Under the pieces are notes generated by a model. The model saw only the letters and a list, made by a program, of their open reading frames with translations. It was not told the DNA's origin and ran no database searches. DNA of 51,938 nucleotides, taken from the NCBI GenBank assembly GCA_014804755.1, contig JAAUZE010000009.1, forward strand, positions 1-51,938, read 5' to 3'. Source of the DNA: Lachnospiraceae bacterium. GTDB taxonomy: Bacteria; Bacillota; Clostridia; Lachnospirales; Lachnospiraceae. Positions 51,871 through 51,938 of this stretch are shown here, one piece after another. Position 1 is the first letter of the stretch. Every line of letters starts with the position of its first letter. Made by a program: the position numbers and the translations under genes.

Positions 51871-51938
51871 TTACATGCAGTCCCGGATTGCCTCCGCCAT
51901 GCGAATTGCGCGCGCATGCTCTTTTACATCATGCACGC
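51871..51938 (-). CDS. folP: Dihydropteroate synthase, C-terminal end
   Basis: Only the last 22 codons are inside the window: VHDVKEHARAIRMAEAIRDC, Met, stop. The RVHDV-type motif before a final helix is diagnostic of FolP, whose His lies in the sulfonamide/pterin site. Upstream sequence is beyond the right edge. Order folP, folB-folK fits a folate operon. Confidence 0.85.
   Translation of the reverse strand, partial: VHDVKEHARAIRMAEAIRDCM

Overview
The window looks like a chromosome segment of a low-to-mid GC Firmicute of the class Clostridia, most likely a Lachnospiraceae-type gut anaerobe. The signs are AGGAGG-type ribosome sites, a CIRCE-controlled groES-groEL operon, an oxygen-independent HemZ, an apt-relA-MBL-hemZ block, DUF5050 and DUF815-type proteins, and Tn1549-like conjugation genes. 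The organism is inferred from family and gene-order knowledge; no rRNA is present to confirm it.

Positions 1 to about 10.3 kb are mobile DNA, in two nested layers. The host layer (about 4.05-10.34 kb, reading mostly leftward) is the end of an integrative conjugative element (ICE). It carries a small DUF3970-like gene, parA, parB, a RepA_N-type initiator with a 23-bp repeat array inside its coding sequence, a regulator cassette, pcfB and virD4. The virD4 coupling-protein gene is cut about two thirds of the way through. The sequence beyond the cut belongs to a second element with a large serine recombinase, an Xre-type regulator cassette, a DUF3847-like protein, an oriT-like hairpin cluster and the start of a MobA/MobL relaxase that runs off the left edge. 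This is read as an integrative mobilizable element (IME) sitting inside the conjugation gene of its ICE host. Both layers carry related copies of one divergent cassette (HTH regulator plus a 'GRFGF' protein of unknown function), and a fossil tail of a third copy lies behind repA.

From 10.36 to 16.4 kb comes a leftward housekeeping block: apt, relA/spoT, an MBL-fold hydrolase, a lipoprotein and hemZ. From 16.5 to 24.5 kb is a maltodextrin/starch locus: a GH13 enzyme, malE, malF and malG leftward, a divergent short LacI-type regulator whose promoter predicts a leaderless mRNA, and a separate starch-binding-like lipoprotein with two palindromic operators. From 24.5 to 28.3 kb a Nudix protein, a short UvrA-like ATPase and a beta-lactamase-fold protein form a tight leftward set. 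groES-groEL follow (28.5-30.5 kb), then a signalling set of one chemotaxis receptor and two GGDEF proteins (30.7-34.6 kb).

A rightward operon (34.8-38.2 kb) holds an ABC-F protein, a PHP phosphoesterase and a Cof-type HAD phosphatase, converging on a second short UvrA-like ATPase. From 40.8 to 49.4 kb is a long leftward series: pheA, a DUF815 ATPase, ppx, ppk, maf, a second HAD phosphatase and two small proteins. The window ends with a DUF5050 protein, whose long leader holds a candidate inserted element, and a folate block (folP tail, then a folB-folK fusion).
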